Numbered from the stretch's first letter, positions 44,970 through 57,099 are shown. The stretch is DNA of 64,000 bases from Gnetum montanum (GCA_015680685.1 MNCI01001975.1:234406-298405), one strand, 5' to 3'. Notes: generated from the letters alone by a model not told the origin. Made by a program: numbers and translations.

Positions 44970-46231
44970 CCAATTTGTGATTCTAGGTGGCATTGTGATC
45001 TCAGTTGCTTGGCAAAAAGAAACTTATTTGAAAATTGGTTAAATAAAGGTTCTTTATGAGCTTTGTTGTTCCACCTTAACTAAGACAAATGATTAGCAAC
45101 GACATTCTTAGTTCATTTTTATCCACCATTGTTACATTAAACTCTTGTAAGAACATCAACCACTGTATAACATAGGGGCTCACTCTTGGCTTGTTCATGA
45201 GGAAGTAAATGGAATTATGATTAGTGTACACAAAAATGAGGTATCGATGCACATAGTGCCTGAATTTTTCAAGACCATGCACCACCATAATTAATTTTTT
45301 TTTGTTTTGATGTAATTAAGTTGTGCACCTACAATGCTTTTACTTGCATAATGGATGTAATATGAACATTTGTTATCATCTATTTCTATAATTACTACTT
45401 CCAATACATAACTGGATGCATATGTCATAATGTGGAATGGTTTGAACCAATTTCTCTGAACTTTTGTTTCAAGAGCTAGAATGCTCGTTCTCATTCTTTA
45501 GTTCATTTGAATGTTACATTCTTCTAAGTAAACTTCATCATCAATTTGACAATTTTGGAAAATTTTTCAATAAACCACCTATATTAACATGTTCTTCCAA
45601 GAAATGAATTCACATACTTAACTATTTGAGGTTTTCTAGTAATTCCTTGGATGATCCTTATCTTCTCTAAATCCACCTCAATTCATTTGTTTGAAATTTG
45701 ATGCCCTAGGACAATGACCTCATGAACAATCAAGTGACTTTTCTTCCAATTGAAACTTAGGTTATTCTCTGGACATCATTTTAGTACCTACTCAAGATGA
45801 TTCAATGCTTGTTAGAAATTAGCACCATAAGTGGACAAGTCATCTATAAAGACTTCTACATCATTGCTAACTTACTACTGAAAGATGCAAAGGGTAAGAC
45901 ATTGAAAAATGGCATGGACAATATATAGAACAAAGGAAATATTTTTATATATAAGTGTTCTTCATGGACTTTTAAACATTATTTTGGCTTGATCTTCTAG
46001 GGCAATCAAGATTTGGTTCTAGCCACTATATCCATATAGAAAACTGTAATAACTATAACCTACTATAGTTTCCAGTACTTAATCCACAAATGACATAGGA
46101 AAATCATCCTTAACAGTAGCCATGTTCAATAATCTGAAGTCTATATAGACCCTCCATTTCCCTTCTCTCTTTGGCATAATGACAAGTTGGCTTACCCGCT
46201 CACTATCTGATACAAGATAGATGAACCTATC
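44970..46231 (-). pseudogene. Gypsy-H reverse transcriptase (main part) and RNase H
   Basis: The minus-strand reading starts at the GagX-D insertion point. It shows the Athila/Tat-type RT pattern: DFRLLNMATVKDDFPMSF, a GYSGQNQI box, catalytic VFIDDL (45855-45838, normally F-M-D-D), GHQISNK.IEVD, a thumb region FLGRTC..RWFIEKFSK, then RNase H YASKSIVGAQLNY (45345-45307), VYTNHNSI and the C-terminal PRVSPYVIQWLMFLQEF. Stops and shifts are many. RNase H ends near 45010, where integrase should follow but does not. Confidence 0.8.
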
Positions 46232-47021
46232 TGATGAAGTGTCATTAAGTTGATGCATCGACGGGGCCCCGTTTACATAGCCGCCTATCCTAGCGTATAA
46301 ATAAGAGGGCCTTCCACCTCATTTGAAGGATTCAAGTAGTGTAGCAAAGCCCTTGCATTTTGTTTTCGTAGAAGTTAGAAGTTAGAATTGCTTGTAATTG
46401 TATGGAACCTTTATTCGAGTGTGATGTACTTGGACATGCACATGATTGGCAATAAAGATCGAGATTACTTCATCATTGCAGCATTCACTTAGTTTAATTG
46501 TTTATTTTAATTTTTAATTGTTTTTGTTATTTATTACTTTCTTAGTTAATATTTATTTATCATCATTTACTTTTCTTGTTGTTAAATGCGGAATGAGTAC
46601 GACTTAATCACAAGCATTTAAGTGTGACTACTTGGTAACCCAATAGCGTACCTAGGATCTATGCTTGGTAATCCCAGTAGTAGTCGTGCACGAGGTCCAA
46701 GATGTATATGGATGATTAACGAATGGATGCTTATTGCACTTAGGTTAGCTTAGACTTCATTTCCTATTACTCATTAGTTTAATCAATATTATTCTCCATT
46801 GTCTCTAGGAGTAGCAGTAGTTTAGGATCACATCATACGCCTCACTCTGGACTAAACCATACGTGACTAAGCAAATACTAGTCTAGGTGGGAAGAGAGCA
46901 AACTACGATCAACGTGTAACTATTTAGATACCACAACTAGCCTATCCACAGAGTTCGACCAGATCGTGCATGAATGCTTGTATTCATATGGTTGAGTGTA
47001 GGGGTACCTAGCCGCTCATCA
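46232..47021 (+). repeat. 5' LTR of GagX-D
   Basis: 790 bp, TGATGAAGTG...CTCATCA. A GATGCATCGA palindrome and GGGGCCCC lie in the first 40 bases, and the TATA box CGTATAAATA near 46293. Confidence 0.93.
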
Positions 47022-47022
47022 T

Positions 47023-47040
47023 TGGTGTCGTTGCCGAGGA
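47023..47040 (+). other. Primer binding site of GagX-D (tRNA-Asp type)
   Basis: TGGTGTCGTTGCCGAGGA, three differences from the tRNA-Asp complement. Confidence 0.8.
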
Positions 47041-47157
47041 CGGTGCTAGTTATCTAGATTAGTTATATCATACAAGATCGCTATAATAGGTATTAACGAT
47101 ATATCCTTTAGAAAAGAAATCATTATACAAAGTCACATATAAATTCACACACAATCT

Positions 47158-47300
47158 CACAACCATGTCCCTCTCAGATGACTATGACAACGCAACAACT
47201 AGTAAGGCAATTCATTGGAGAACCAACGANAACAACCATGTCCCTATCACATGACTATGACAACGCAACAACTAGTAAGGCAATTCATTGGAGAACCAAC
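47158..47300. other. Assembly overlap duplication around a single n (47230)
   Basis: About 70 bp with the gag start occur before and after the n, with two differences (CTCTCAGATG versus CTATCACATG). One of the two gag starts is an artefact. Confidence 0.88.
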
Positions 47301-49256
47301 GAATATTATGACAATGAAGATTGGAGTACGCAACCCAAGGTGGGGGTTTCTTATAAACTTAAACGAAGACAACATCGTCCCAACACACGAAAGCATAACT
47401 TACCCGATGATGATGAACCCCTACTAGCCACTACAAGCTTAACGGAAATATAGGATGTTGTTCAAATAGCCCATAGGCATCGTAAGGAGGCCCCTACTGG
47501 TCTTCTACCCATGCTTGATTTAAACAACTTTCCCAAGTTTTCAGGAGGCTATGATTTAGATCCACAACAACATTTACAAGCCTTCTATGATGCCTGTACA
47601 TGGAACAATATTGATAATGGGTGGCAAAAACTTAAGCTCTTTTCTTTGATACTTGTTGGCCAAGCAAAAGTATGGTATAGGTTGTTAAAACCAAAATTAA
47701 TTCGACATTGGCCAACAATGGTAGAACTTTTCAATAAAAGATATCAAACCTATGTGAGAGTGTCAGCCTTGAGGAGACAAATCCAAGAATGGAAACAAGC
47801 ACAACATGAATCCTTGGACATGGCCTTAGAAAGATATTATGCACTGTTAAACCACTACTTAGGCCATGGGTTCTCCAAGGAGAGGCTAATGTACCATATC
47901 ATAGATGGGCTCCGTAATGAAACAAGGGAGACCCTAGGGATGTACGCCCGAGGTCAACTATATAAGCTATGGACCCATCAAATCCAAGAGCTTATTAAGA
48001 GGATAGCAAAAGAAGAAGGAGAAATAGCCAAATGGGAGAATGTTGAAAGTTCTCAACAAGACCAAAATCTTAACTTAACAAGGGTCCATGATCATGAAGA
48101 GGAGAAATCAACTCACTTCGAGGAGGTGGAATCATCTTTGTCAATCCTACAATCACTAGATGAAATTGAGGCAAAGATCAATAAGATGACAGACTAGGTA
48201 CATGAAAGATGTGGAGAATATGCCAACATTATTAGAGGAAAAACTATGCCAAATCGAGAAATAGGACAGGACACCACGCGACAATCGAAACAAAGGGTAA
48301 AAGAGAATAGGGATAAGAACTCAACTGCTAATCATACATATCAATGTAATGTCTGCCTGTACGATCACCCCAAAGGCCAATATCCATTTTTTCACATTTA
48401 CATGAGCATTGGGAAGGAATGTTACATCCAGATTTCATACAAAAATACTGTGTCCAACCACAGTGGTAAAAACCTCAGTCGTGGGGGAGGCCACCGCCAA
48501 CTAGACCATACCCTTTGTATGTCGCAGCACCAAATGCTTATTATGCTCAACACCCTGTTTCTCCAACGGGATTAGCATCCTCTACTTCACCTCATCGTTA
48601 TCATTCTCCCGAGTACTATCCACCCATGTCCTCTCCAAGAAGCTCACCACCTCATGTGCCTTACACTTCTCCTCAACCTCAATATTCTCATACTTCACCC
48701 ACTTCTACATCACTGCCAGCTATGCTAGAAGATTTTGCACCATAGAGCCAACCCGCAAACGTTACTTGTGCTGCTACTGTCAACAACAATGAAGGTCCTT
48801 CACAACATCGAAGGCATCCCTTCTTTAGATGTAACCATCGAAAGGGACACCACAGTTCAGAAACCACTACATCCGCCCACTCAGCACAAACCCAATGCTG
48901 TGGTGCATCTTCCTCTTCAAACCCAACGCCTCCTGTTACTCTATTAAGGCCAACAATCAACACTCCAACCACCATGGGGCCCAATGAATATTGCCACATG
49001 GGGAGACATGTTTATCCTTGCATACCATCTTACAGTCGCAAATACCATAGTGGGTCAACTCCTTATAAATTAACCACATCATATAACTTGCCCCACTATC
49101 TCAACTCTAATCAAGTGTGTGAACCCCAATGGGGTAAGTATGACCAGGTCCCAATACTTCCAACATGCAAGGATCCCAACCTTCCATTTATTAATTCTAT
49201 CCATGCTCAACCATTTAGTTATGGGGGGCACCCTCTATTCAAAGAACACATAATTA
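47165..49256 (+). pseudogene. gag pseudogene of GagX-D
   Basis: The ATG at 47165 starts MSLSDDYDNATT, 125 bases after the primer site. The best gag in the GagX set: an open stretch of 228 codons (47511-48197) covers the Retrotrans_gag core from FPKFSGGYDLDPQQHLQAFY through WQKLKLFS and VWYRLLKP to IQELIKRIAKEEGE, then a TGG-to-TAG-like stop and a further 109 codons in the same frame with the knuckle C-x2-C-x3-H-x4-Y (the last Cys changed; 48345-48390). A frameshift near 48395 moves the Pro/Ser/Tyr-rich tail (48515-48745) to another frame. The tail ends PFSYGGHP over a polypurine-like motif (49216). No protease. Confidence 0.82.
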
Positions 49257-50540
49257 ATAAATGTTTTGTTGTTTCTTTAATTTTTCAACTTTTTTTCCAG
49301 TTTTTCACCTTTTAATTTATTGTTTTATCTTTTTTGTCTTTTTATCTTTTTGTAAGTAATCTCATCTATGAATAAAACACTCATGTGGATCGTTGGTTGA
49401 GGTGTGTTCTATGTTATTGAGTCTTAACGATCAATTATTTGGACAGTGAGCCCATTGCACCCACTCATCCATTCTACAAATAAGAGGTTCTATTCGAGGG
49501 TACAGTGATATTCTTGACATTATTGAAAATTAAAATTAATTTTTTGTTCATTGTGCCCAGAGTGAAAAATGATGGACCAAGAGGGAATGCTTAGGGTGTG
49601 ACATTAAGGGGACTTGTGGATTCTCTTTGGTGACTTCTATGGGAGTTATCATGCAACGTGGTTATACTAAGATCCTTGTAGATCTAACAAAAAATGGGAG
49701 TAAGAGTAATCAAACGAGCACTCAAAAATCAAATGTTGTTCTAGGGTGTCCCACTGGAAAGACATGCACCCATGCCTGAAGGTGGGCAATTTCTCTGGAT
49801 TTAGTAAAGTGAAAAAAAAAAGTGGAAGAAAGAGAAAAAATAAGAAAGAAAGAAAAGTGCCACAAAACAAAAATCACTTCTCCCTTGAAAAAAATGCCAA
49901 GTGATCGTACACCTTGTTGTTATGGTACTCTCATAGTTGCTCATCATGGGATGAAATAATGTGATGTCACTGATTAGAGGAATGGACCTGGTCCTGATCT
50001 TGGAACAATGGGTTAATGACACGTTAATCATGATTTACACATAGGATTCATTGTGCCCTAAGTCAGTTACCTCACGTCCCAATCTCTGCAATCCCTTCTC
50101 CGATTCATTCCATCTTGTTGTTCATGTATTTGTGACTCATGTATTGTATAGCATTGAATTTATATCTCATCACGGTGGTATCAACATGTGTGTGTTTTGT
50201 TGCATCAGTATAGATTACATTTAACCCTTCTAGTGCCTATGGACATTTTAAGGTGTGGTTTGCATAAATTTTTTAATTTGTACTTGTTGCACACCACCAC
50301 ATCATCTTATACCCTCTGAGTATTTCATTGCCAAACCTATTCTTTCCTTTGTCATTATTTTATCCAACATTCCTCAAAACCAGTTCTAACCTTAAACTTT
50401 TAGGGCAACTTCCTTGAAAAATCTCTAACTCTAAAATCACACTAAATAAGGAATTCAACATTTATTACAGGCAATGAGTAAGGTATGAAATCATTGAACT
50501 TTTTTAAATAACCTTACTAACAATTGATCTTTGTGTGATT
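49257..50540 (+). other. Non-coding spacer of GagX-D
   Basis: T-rich run (49260-49350), conserved block AGGGTGTGACATTAAGGG (49593-49610) and blocks matching GagX-A and GagX-E. The internal U3-like block seen in GagX-E before ORF2 is absent: the sequence jumps from about 50410 to the part directly preceding ORF2. Confidence 0.7.
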
Positions 50541-50544
50541 ATGG

Positions 50545-50985
50545 ATGGCCCCTAAGAGAAGACAACAAGGAGGACCTTCTCACGGTGCAACCGAACGACC
50601 TGGGGGAGGCAGAGGCCAAGGACCTCATGTAAAACATGCAGAGCAGAAGGCAATCATTCAGCATCCATCATGAAACTCTTGTTACTGCATAATCTATCCA
50701 AGCAAATGGAGGAGAGTTCAAGGCCCAAGCCTATGAAGAGGAACGATGACTATTTGTGGCATGACATGTCAAGGCCAATCAAGTGTTCCTGTAGCTGTTG
50801 CGTTCATGAAAAGTGCCGACTCCATCAAACATTGGAACATCAGCATGGATGAATCATAATCCTCAAATAGAAGAGGAGAAACATCATGTGCTTCTTCAAT
50901 GGTATCAATCTCAGAAGCCTGATGCATAGGACAAAGGAAAAACACCCATGGAGGAGCCACTGCTACCAGGAACCCCATGAGTTCT
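50545..50985 (+). pseudogene. ORF2 of GagX-D, internally deleted
   Basis: The ATG at 50545 opens MAPKRRQQGGPSHGATERPG and then GGGRGQG, a basic, Gly/Arg-rich N-terminus of the kind that binds nucleic acid or enters the nucleus (inference). At about 50720 the sequence jumps to the C-terminal end, matching GagX-E from about 63670: tail residues KPDA.DKGKTPMEEP. Compared with GagX-E about 2.4 kb is lost, including the whole PF20167-like domain and coiled coil. Confidence 0.65.
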
Positions 50986-51138
50986 GCAAGTTTTGTCTTC
51001 TGTGTCTGTGTCCAAATTTTGTGTAATTCTCCACTGGGGCATGAATAAATTCCTAGTTAGTCAATAATCCCACACTTATCCACTATGTATTCAATTGATC
51101 TTGTTCCTTACTTTGACTCGAGGATGAGTTTTTACTCA

Positions 51139-51150
51139 GTCGTGGGGGTA
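51139..51150 (+). other. Polypurine tract of GagX-D
   Basis: GTCGTGGGGGTA abuts the 3' LTR start TGATGAAGTG. Confidence 0.85.
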
Positions 51151-51840
51151 TGATGAAGTGTCATTAAGTCGATGCATCGATGGGGCCCTGTTTACACAAC
51201 CGCCTATCTTGGCCTATAAATAAGAGAGCCTTCCGCCTTATTTGGAGGTTTCAAGTAGTGTAGCGAAGCCCTTGCATTTTATTTCTGTAGAAGTTAGAAT
51301 ATTTTCCCTGTGCATGCCCGCAATGTGATGCTTGTAATTGTACAGAACCTTTATTCAAGTGTGATGTACTTGAACACGCACATGATTGGCAATAAAGATT
51401 GAGATTGCTTCATCATTGCAACATTCACTTAGTTTAATTGTTTAATTTAATTGTTAATTTTTTTTATTTATTTCTTTCTTAGTTAATATTTATTGCTTTC
51501 TTAGTTAATATTTATTTATCATCATTTACTTTTCTTGTTGTTAAATGCGGAATGAGTATGACTTGATTACAAGCATTTAAGTGTGACTACTTGGTAACCT
51601 AGTAGCGTACCTAGGATCTATGCTTGGTAATCCTAGTAGTAGTCATGCACAAGGTCCAAGATATGTANGACTAAACCATACGTGACAAAGCAAATACTAG
51701 TCCAGGTGGGAAGATAGCGAACTGCGATCAACGTGTAACTATTTAGATACCACAAATAGCTTGTCCACAAATTTCGACCGAATCGTGCATGAACGCTCAT
51801 ATTCGTATGATTGAGTGTAGGGGTACCTAGCTTCTCATCA
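51151..51840 (+). repeat. 3' LTR of GagX-D, with an assembly gap
   Basis: Aligns with the 5' LTR but lacks about 150 bp at the n (51668), where the 5' LTR has the stretch ending in CTCACTCTGG. It has about 20 bp (CCCTGTGCATGCCCGCAATG) near 51308 that the 5' LTR lacks. Confidence 0.88.
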
Positions 51841-52300
51841 CTATCCTTGAAGATCTTTTCTACTTCTTTTTTAATAACTTTCTTTAATTTTGGGTTCAAT
51901 ATCCTTTGTGATTATGTGTAACCTTGATAGCAATTTCTGTGTAGATTTGATGTTGGCATATGCATGCATCTATTCCTTTGATTTTATCATATTACCATGC
52001 AAAGGTTGTTGGCCATTTCTTCACCAATCTTAACAACTCCTCCTTCTATTCCTTTGTAAGTTGTCCATTCATAATAAATAGTATTCTGTTATTTAAGAAT
52101 ACATATTATAACAACTCTGTTAATGTGTTTAGCTCCAAAGTTTCTATCTTCAAGATTTCAAGATTTTCAAAATCTTCCAAATCTATCTCTAACTCTCATT
52201 TATTTCATGAGTTTTAGAGTTGGTTCCTCATTTTCTTTATTACATTCATCTTATCAATGTATACACTGGTGAGGATTTTTGTTGTTCCATACACATGGTA
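51841..52300 (-). pseudogene. Gypsy-H reverse transcriptase, N-terminal part
   Basis: The minus-strand reading ends at the insertion point with NPKLKKVIKKEVEKIFKD, the conserved lead-in to the RT domain of Athila/Tat-type elements (N-P-x-M-K-x-V-V-K-K-E). Before it the protease-to-RT linker is readable in pieces (ETLELNTL). The RT continues in the same frame after GagX-D at 46231 once one copy of the 5-bp repeat is discounted. Confidence 0.75.
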
Positions 52301-52464
52301 TAACTAGAGTTAGTGTCTGTAGTCAATCATTGGATGCCTTCTTGTTTTATGGTTGCTACGTATTGGAATCTTTAAACATTAGTATATTCTGTAGACATCT
52401 ACAAACTGTAATAGTTTTACTCTTTATTGTCCAAACCTTTTATAAGCAATTGTACACTGTGTCA

Positions 52465-53010
52465 CTGTACATGATGCATAGAACTCTTTTCTTCTCTATT
52501 TTTTCAAATTCGTTTTCCTTGGAGATTTCTAAGGAAAGGTTTCTTATTCTCATCTTGACATCAATTGTACTTAGCCAAGCTCCTCACATAATGATTGGGA
52601 AGACTCCTTTGTAGTTTTCCATGTGAATTACCACAAAATCTATTAAATATGACCATCCACTAATGGTAGTCATGATGTCCTCTACGAATCCCAATGGAAC
52701 AATGATAGTTTGGTCTACAACTTTTAACTTGATATTACACTTTTTAAGTGGAGGCATGTTCTAGGTCTTATACATCTTTTGAAAGATCAAATTTACATCA
52801 GGAACTAAATCTAATAGGGCTTCACAGGTGTCATTTCCTATAATTTGTAAATAGATTAGAGGACTTACACAATCTTTTCTTTTTCAAGGAAGGTGTCCTA
52901 CCTTGATCCAATCTATCACAGCATGAATTAACATGACAGTTTCAGAAACTTAGGACTTTTGATTTGAAAGTGACTCAATAGAAGATTCTTGGGGAGTTTT
53001 GTAGGGTTCC
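52465..53010 (-). pseudogene. Gypsy-H protease
   Basis: A retropepsin-like domain on the minus strand: ALLDLVPDVNLI (52822-52787, where relatives have D-L-G), VPLGFVEDI, then GVFPIIM.GAWLSTID and RNLSLEISKENE (52600-52500). The same boxes in the same order occur in GagX-B (13230-13560). The loss of the active-site glycine and the stops make it inactive. Confidence 0.72.
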
Positions 53011-53559
53011 ACAGCCATGTGTGCTTGTGAGGGTTTGGGTGGACTATTAAGTAAAAAAAATTGATTTTTCTAAGGCTTACATTCATATCCTCGTGAATGA
53101 TTATTTTTTGGTAGATTCATGGCTCTCATGGTGTTCTGTTGTTCGAGCTACAAAGGAATTTCATCTTGTATGAGTAATGCAAGTGGCAAAGAAGAGGAGT
53201 TATGAGATGCATGATGTTGAGAATGGTAAGAAGTATATGTAGAAGGAGATTTAATATGTGGAGTAGAAATCCTATGATATTTAAGAGAATAGTAATGATG
53301 AAAAGAGATGTTGGCATTAGAGCCACTTAGTAATACTAGTTGTTGAACATAATACCATGGGAATCTAGCTAATGGTGAACATACTTTTGCCTTGGTGGCA
53401 ACATCCCCCACGATTGTGAGTTATGGCACAAATGATAATAATCCTATGATTAAGGTGGCACTTCACTTGGATAGTACTATTTTTGGTGGAACTGTTTCAA
53501 TAGTTGTTTCAAGGATAAGACAACCTCCTAGGTGATTGCATTTTAATGAATTTTGGATT

Positions 53560-55170
53560 TAAAGCATACACCCAGAATTCTTGTAAGTGTGATAAAATTT
53601 GAAAACATTCCTTCAAATGATCATATTAGAAAATTTCATATCCTTTATCATTTGAATGAAAATTTGCAACCTCTTCTACTGCTAAAGCCTTATCCTTCTG
53701 CTGGTAATAGTCCTTTACTTTGTTCTTCTTTCTTCTCTTGTTCTTTCCCATACTTTCCTATTTTATTTTCTTCTTCATAATTTTAATTATTATTTGGAAC
53801 TTCTCATTTAGAGAGTTACACATTTGATCTACCTTAGTTGATATTTCAGTGATAGATTTTTGAATTGACAATGTCTTTCTTTGCATGAGATCCTCCAATG
53901 GTACTTCTTCCTCTAGATCACAAAGATGAACCTCCTTTTTGGAAATGGAGAGGTTCCTATTATGATCCTCTACATTTTCTCTTTTCCTCAACTCTCTTTC
54001 TTCTTTCGCTACCCTAAGGCATAAATCCCATGAGTTTCACTAGTTTTATTTCTAAGCCCATCTATGATATGGTGAAGCTGTTCCTTTTGAAAGAAACCAT
54101 ACCCTAGGTATTGATGTAGCAAAGAATAGTACATTTCCAAGGTCATATCAAGGAATTGATGGTTACCTTTTTTCCATCCTTAAATATTTTTTCTCAAGTT
54201 AGACACCCTAGAGTATGTTTGATACTTATCATTAAATAGTTCTAGCATCATACTCCATCTACAAATGGATTCTAGTTCCAAGGATCGATACCTACTTTTA
54301 ACCTCCTTAATGAGTTTCCTAGAGAATACATTCAGCTTTTGAAAGTCACTTTTAAATTTTTATATGACACATGCATCATGAAAGGCTTGTAGGTAGTATT
54401 TTGGATCAGTATTCTTGCCTTTCTCAGGCTTAGGGATACTGTTCATATAAAGTTGTTTAATCCAGCTATATCTTTAATACCTAGTAGGGATGTGAACTAC
54501 CTTTCAAATGTTAATCATACTTCATGTAGTAAGAAATGGTTCATCATAGTCATCTTGTTTATTGTGGCCCCTATCATATCCATGTCCCTTATGATGTGAC
54601 CTGCTATGCCTTCTTATCTAATGATGTTCCTCTTCCTCTTGGGGCCTTCTATCATCTTTGCATTATCATCGATCATTCCCCCTTCATTCCCAGTCACGCT
54701 CTCCCCTATAAGAATTAGATGATAAGGAAGATAGTGAGGATGGGAAGCTAGGAGAGTTATATTGACTTACTCTTCTTCTTTGATCCCTTGGTTGTCCTTT
54801 CGCTTGATAATTGGGAGACCTTAGCATTGAGGCCCTCCTAGTTCTAGGTCCAACTCTCCCCCTACCTTGGTTGCTAGACAAGGTCAAACATAATAATTGT
54901 TGGATCATGTTTTCTTCACTAAAGGAAGGAGGACCTTAGTGTTGGAAATTGCCTCATGGATACTCTATGGCCTTCTTTTCTGACTATGATGCTAACATAA
55001 TTGAAACCCTCTTTTCTTTAGAGGCTTCATGGTGTGCCTCCATGAGTTTTTCTTTCCTAAGTTGAACCTCTATAGGTTGATAGTCCCTAAAAGATGATTT
55101 GTCACTTGATAGTCTGATGTTGATATCTCAAGCCCAGGCTTTGTCAAGGTTGTCATGAACTTTGATGGAA
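53560..55170 (-). pseudogene. Gypsy-H gag
   Basis: Minus-strand gag: an N-terminal Ser/Arg-rich stretch (GPRTRRASMLRSPNY, SPSFPSSLSSLSSNS; 54880-54720), a Retrotrans_gag core (LQAFHDACV, SRYRSLELES, ELFNDKYQTYSRVSNLR, LHHIIDGLR; 54470-54020) and an acidic/Leu region with STKVDQMCNSLNEKF (53990-53760). The order and residues follow GagX-B. Stops and shifts are common. The start codon is not identified. Confidence 0.7.
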
Positions 55171-55504
55171 TGGCATGATTAGGTGGAATCACAACATTTC
55201 CTTCCAAGTCTCTCCATCATAGTTATTCAACCTAGTGGAAAATGAAAGTGAAGTCCAAATGGTATGAATTTGAATGACTGTACAACACCTTGAGTTGTTG
55301 AGGAACTTCCTTCAGGTTCTTTCTTGTCCTATCATCAGCAAGTGGAGAATCACCCCTATGAGAATAAACTATATGTTAATTTTTTCTTATAGTATGCCTT
55401 AGAATAAAATATTATTATTTTTCTCAGGATAGTACAATATGTTCTCACAATGATCTTTGTAAGATTTAATTATCTAAAACACTTAATGCATAATAGAGAA
55501 AAAA

Positions 55505-55522
55505 TCCCCAGTAATGGTGCCA
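55505..55522 (-). other. Primer binding site of Gypsy-H (tRNA-Asp type)
   Basis: Minus strand TGGCACCATTACTGGGGA, three differences from the tRNA-Asp complement, one base from the LTR. Confidence 0.78.
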
Positions 55523-55523
55523 A

Positions 55524-56109
55524 TGATAAGTGACGAGTGTTTCCTATACCCAACCATTTAAATCATAAGCATGTACATGCAATTCGATTGAATTCTATTG
55601 AATCTTCATGCTCTAAGTATCTTAGATGACTAGGTATTTTGTTATTAGTCATTGTCTTCCCAATCGTCACTTATGGTAGCTCAATGGGTATAGTCAAGTG
55701 AGATTAAGGCATAAGATATTTATATTTTTATCATTTTTTATCATTAAAATATTAAGATAGTAAAATAATTAAAATGTTAAAGTTTAACTAACTGCACAAC
55801 TATGGGTAATCTAGACTATCATAAGCATGAAGCATCTGTTCCCAATTTTCACATCCATCTTGAACCTATATTAACATTACTAGGTTTACCAAGTGTCTAC
55901 CACTGGGTAAACCAAGTATTCACTACTAGGATTACCAAGCATTAATATAATATATTTGAAGTGCTTGTGCTTACACTATTATAGAATAAAATATTAATTT
56001 CATAATTGTAAGAAAGTAAAATACATTTAAAAGTAAAGTGCTTGCAAATAAACTAAATGCTAATCCAAGTGCTATAATGGAAGGAATCAATGTCGATTTT
56101 ATTACCATT
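55524..56109 (-). repeat. 5' LTR of Gypsy-H, upper end displaced by GagX-E
   Basis: Ends CACTTATCA at 55524 on the minus strand, next to the primer site. The beginning of the LTR lies beyond GagX-E, outside the window. Confidence 0.75.
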
Positions 56110-56967
56110 TGATGAATCGTGTTTTGCTAGGCCCCAATATCGAATCCTCGATATCAAGTATGTGATATCGTAGCTTGGGTAATGATATCGAATACACGAT
56201 ATCATGATTCCTGTGTAAGCCTACAAATACACATTTGGGTGCATAGGATCAGGGAGAGTAAGTAAGTGTAAGTGTAGAGTCTTTTTGTCCATTTTTAATT
56301 CATTTCAGTTCTTTCCCTAGTGCATGCCCACAGTGTGATGATTGTAATTGTACAAAAACTTTATTCGAGTGTGACATACTTGGACATGCACATGTCAACA
56401 ATAAAGATCAAGTTTACTCCATCATTGTAGCATTCACTTAGTTTTTTAATTGTTTAATCACGATTTTTATTTATTGTTTTATAGTTAATATTTATTTACC
56501 ATCATTTACTATTCCTGTTGTTAAATGCAAAATGAGTACAACTTAATCATGAACATTAAAGTATAACTACTTAGTAACCTAGTAACGTATTTAGGTTTTC
56601 TTAAGTAATGTGTGCTTGGTAATCCCAAAAGTAGTACATGAGGTCCAAGATGCATACAAATGATTAAGGACAGATGCTCATTACACTTAGGCTAGCTAGA
56701 CTTCATTTCCTATTGCTTATTAGTTTAATCAAGATTATTTTCCATTGTCTCTAGGAGTAGCCTAGTGTTAGAAATCATATCATACACCTCACTTTAGACT
56801 AAACCATACATGATAAACAAATACTAGTCCAGGTGGGAAGATAGCAAACTACGATCAACGTGTAACTATCTAGATACCACAACTAATTTGTCTGCGGAGT
56901 TTGACCAAATCATGCATACACATTCATATTCATATGGTTGAGTGTATGGGTACCTCACCACTCATCA
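56110..56967 (+). repeat. 5' LTR of GagX-E
   Basis: TGATGAATCG...CTCATCA, 858 bp. Five GATATC-type motifs at 56146-56206, then a TATA-like CTACAAATACAC at 56220. Confidence 0.87.
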
Positions 56968-56968
56968 T

Positions 56969-56986
56969 TGGCACCATTTCCAGGGA
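56969..56986 (+). other. Primer binding site of GagX-E (tRNA-Asp type)
   Basis: TGGCACCATTTCCAGGGA, four differences from the tRNA-Asp complement. Confidence 0.72.
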
Positions 56987-57099
56987 CAGTGCTAGTTATT
57001 TAGATTAGTTGCATCATCCAAGATCACTGTAACAAACCCTTGATGATATATCTTTCAGAAAGAAGTAATTACATATAAGTCACAAAAAAATTCACAACA

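Larger units (their letters stand above)
46232..51840 (+). mobile_element. GagX-D: complete non-autonomous element, TSD CTATC, nested in Gypsy-H RT
   Basis: 5.6 kb with LTRs at 46232-47021 and 51151-51840, flanked by the identical 5-bp repeat CTATC (46227-46231 and 51841-51845). Inside: tRNA-Asp-type primer site, gag, conserved spacer, internally deleted ORF2 and polypurine tract. No pol. It lies opposite in strand to Gypsy-H and interrupts the RT frame just after a VEKIFKD box. The U3 is the GATGCATCGA-GGGGCCCC type. Confidence 0.95.
44605..56109 (-). mobile_element. Gypsy-H: old pol-bearing gypsy element, host of GagX-D
   Basis: Minus-strand Ty3/gypsy element: 5' LTR 55524-56109 (upper end displaced by GagX-E), tRNA-Asp-type primer site, gag, protease, then RT and RNase H on the other side of the nested GagX-D (46232-51840), and a 3' LTR fragment (44605-44965). 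No integrase is found: RNase H runs almost directly into the middle of the 3' LTR, so a deletion removed integrase and the first part of that LTR. gag and protease resemble GagX-B, and the LTR ends (CACTTATCA) resemble the GagX ends. Confidence 0.82.
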
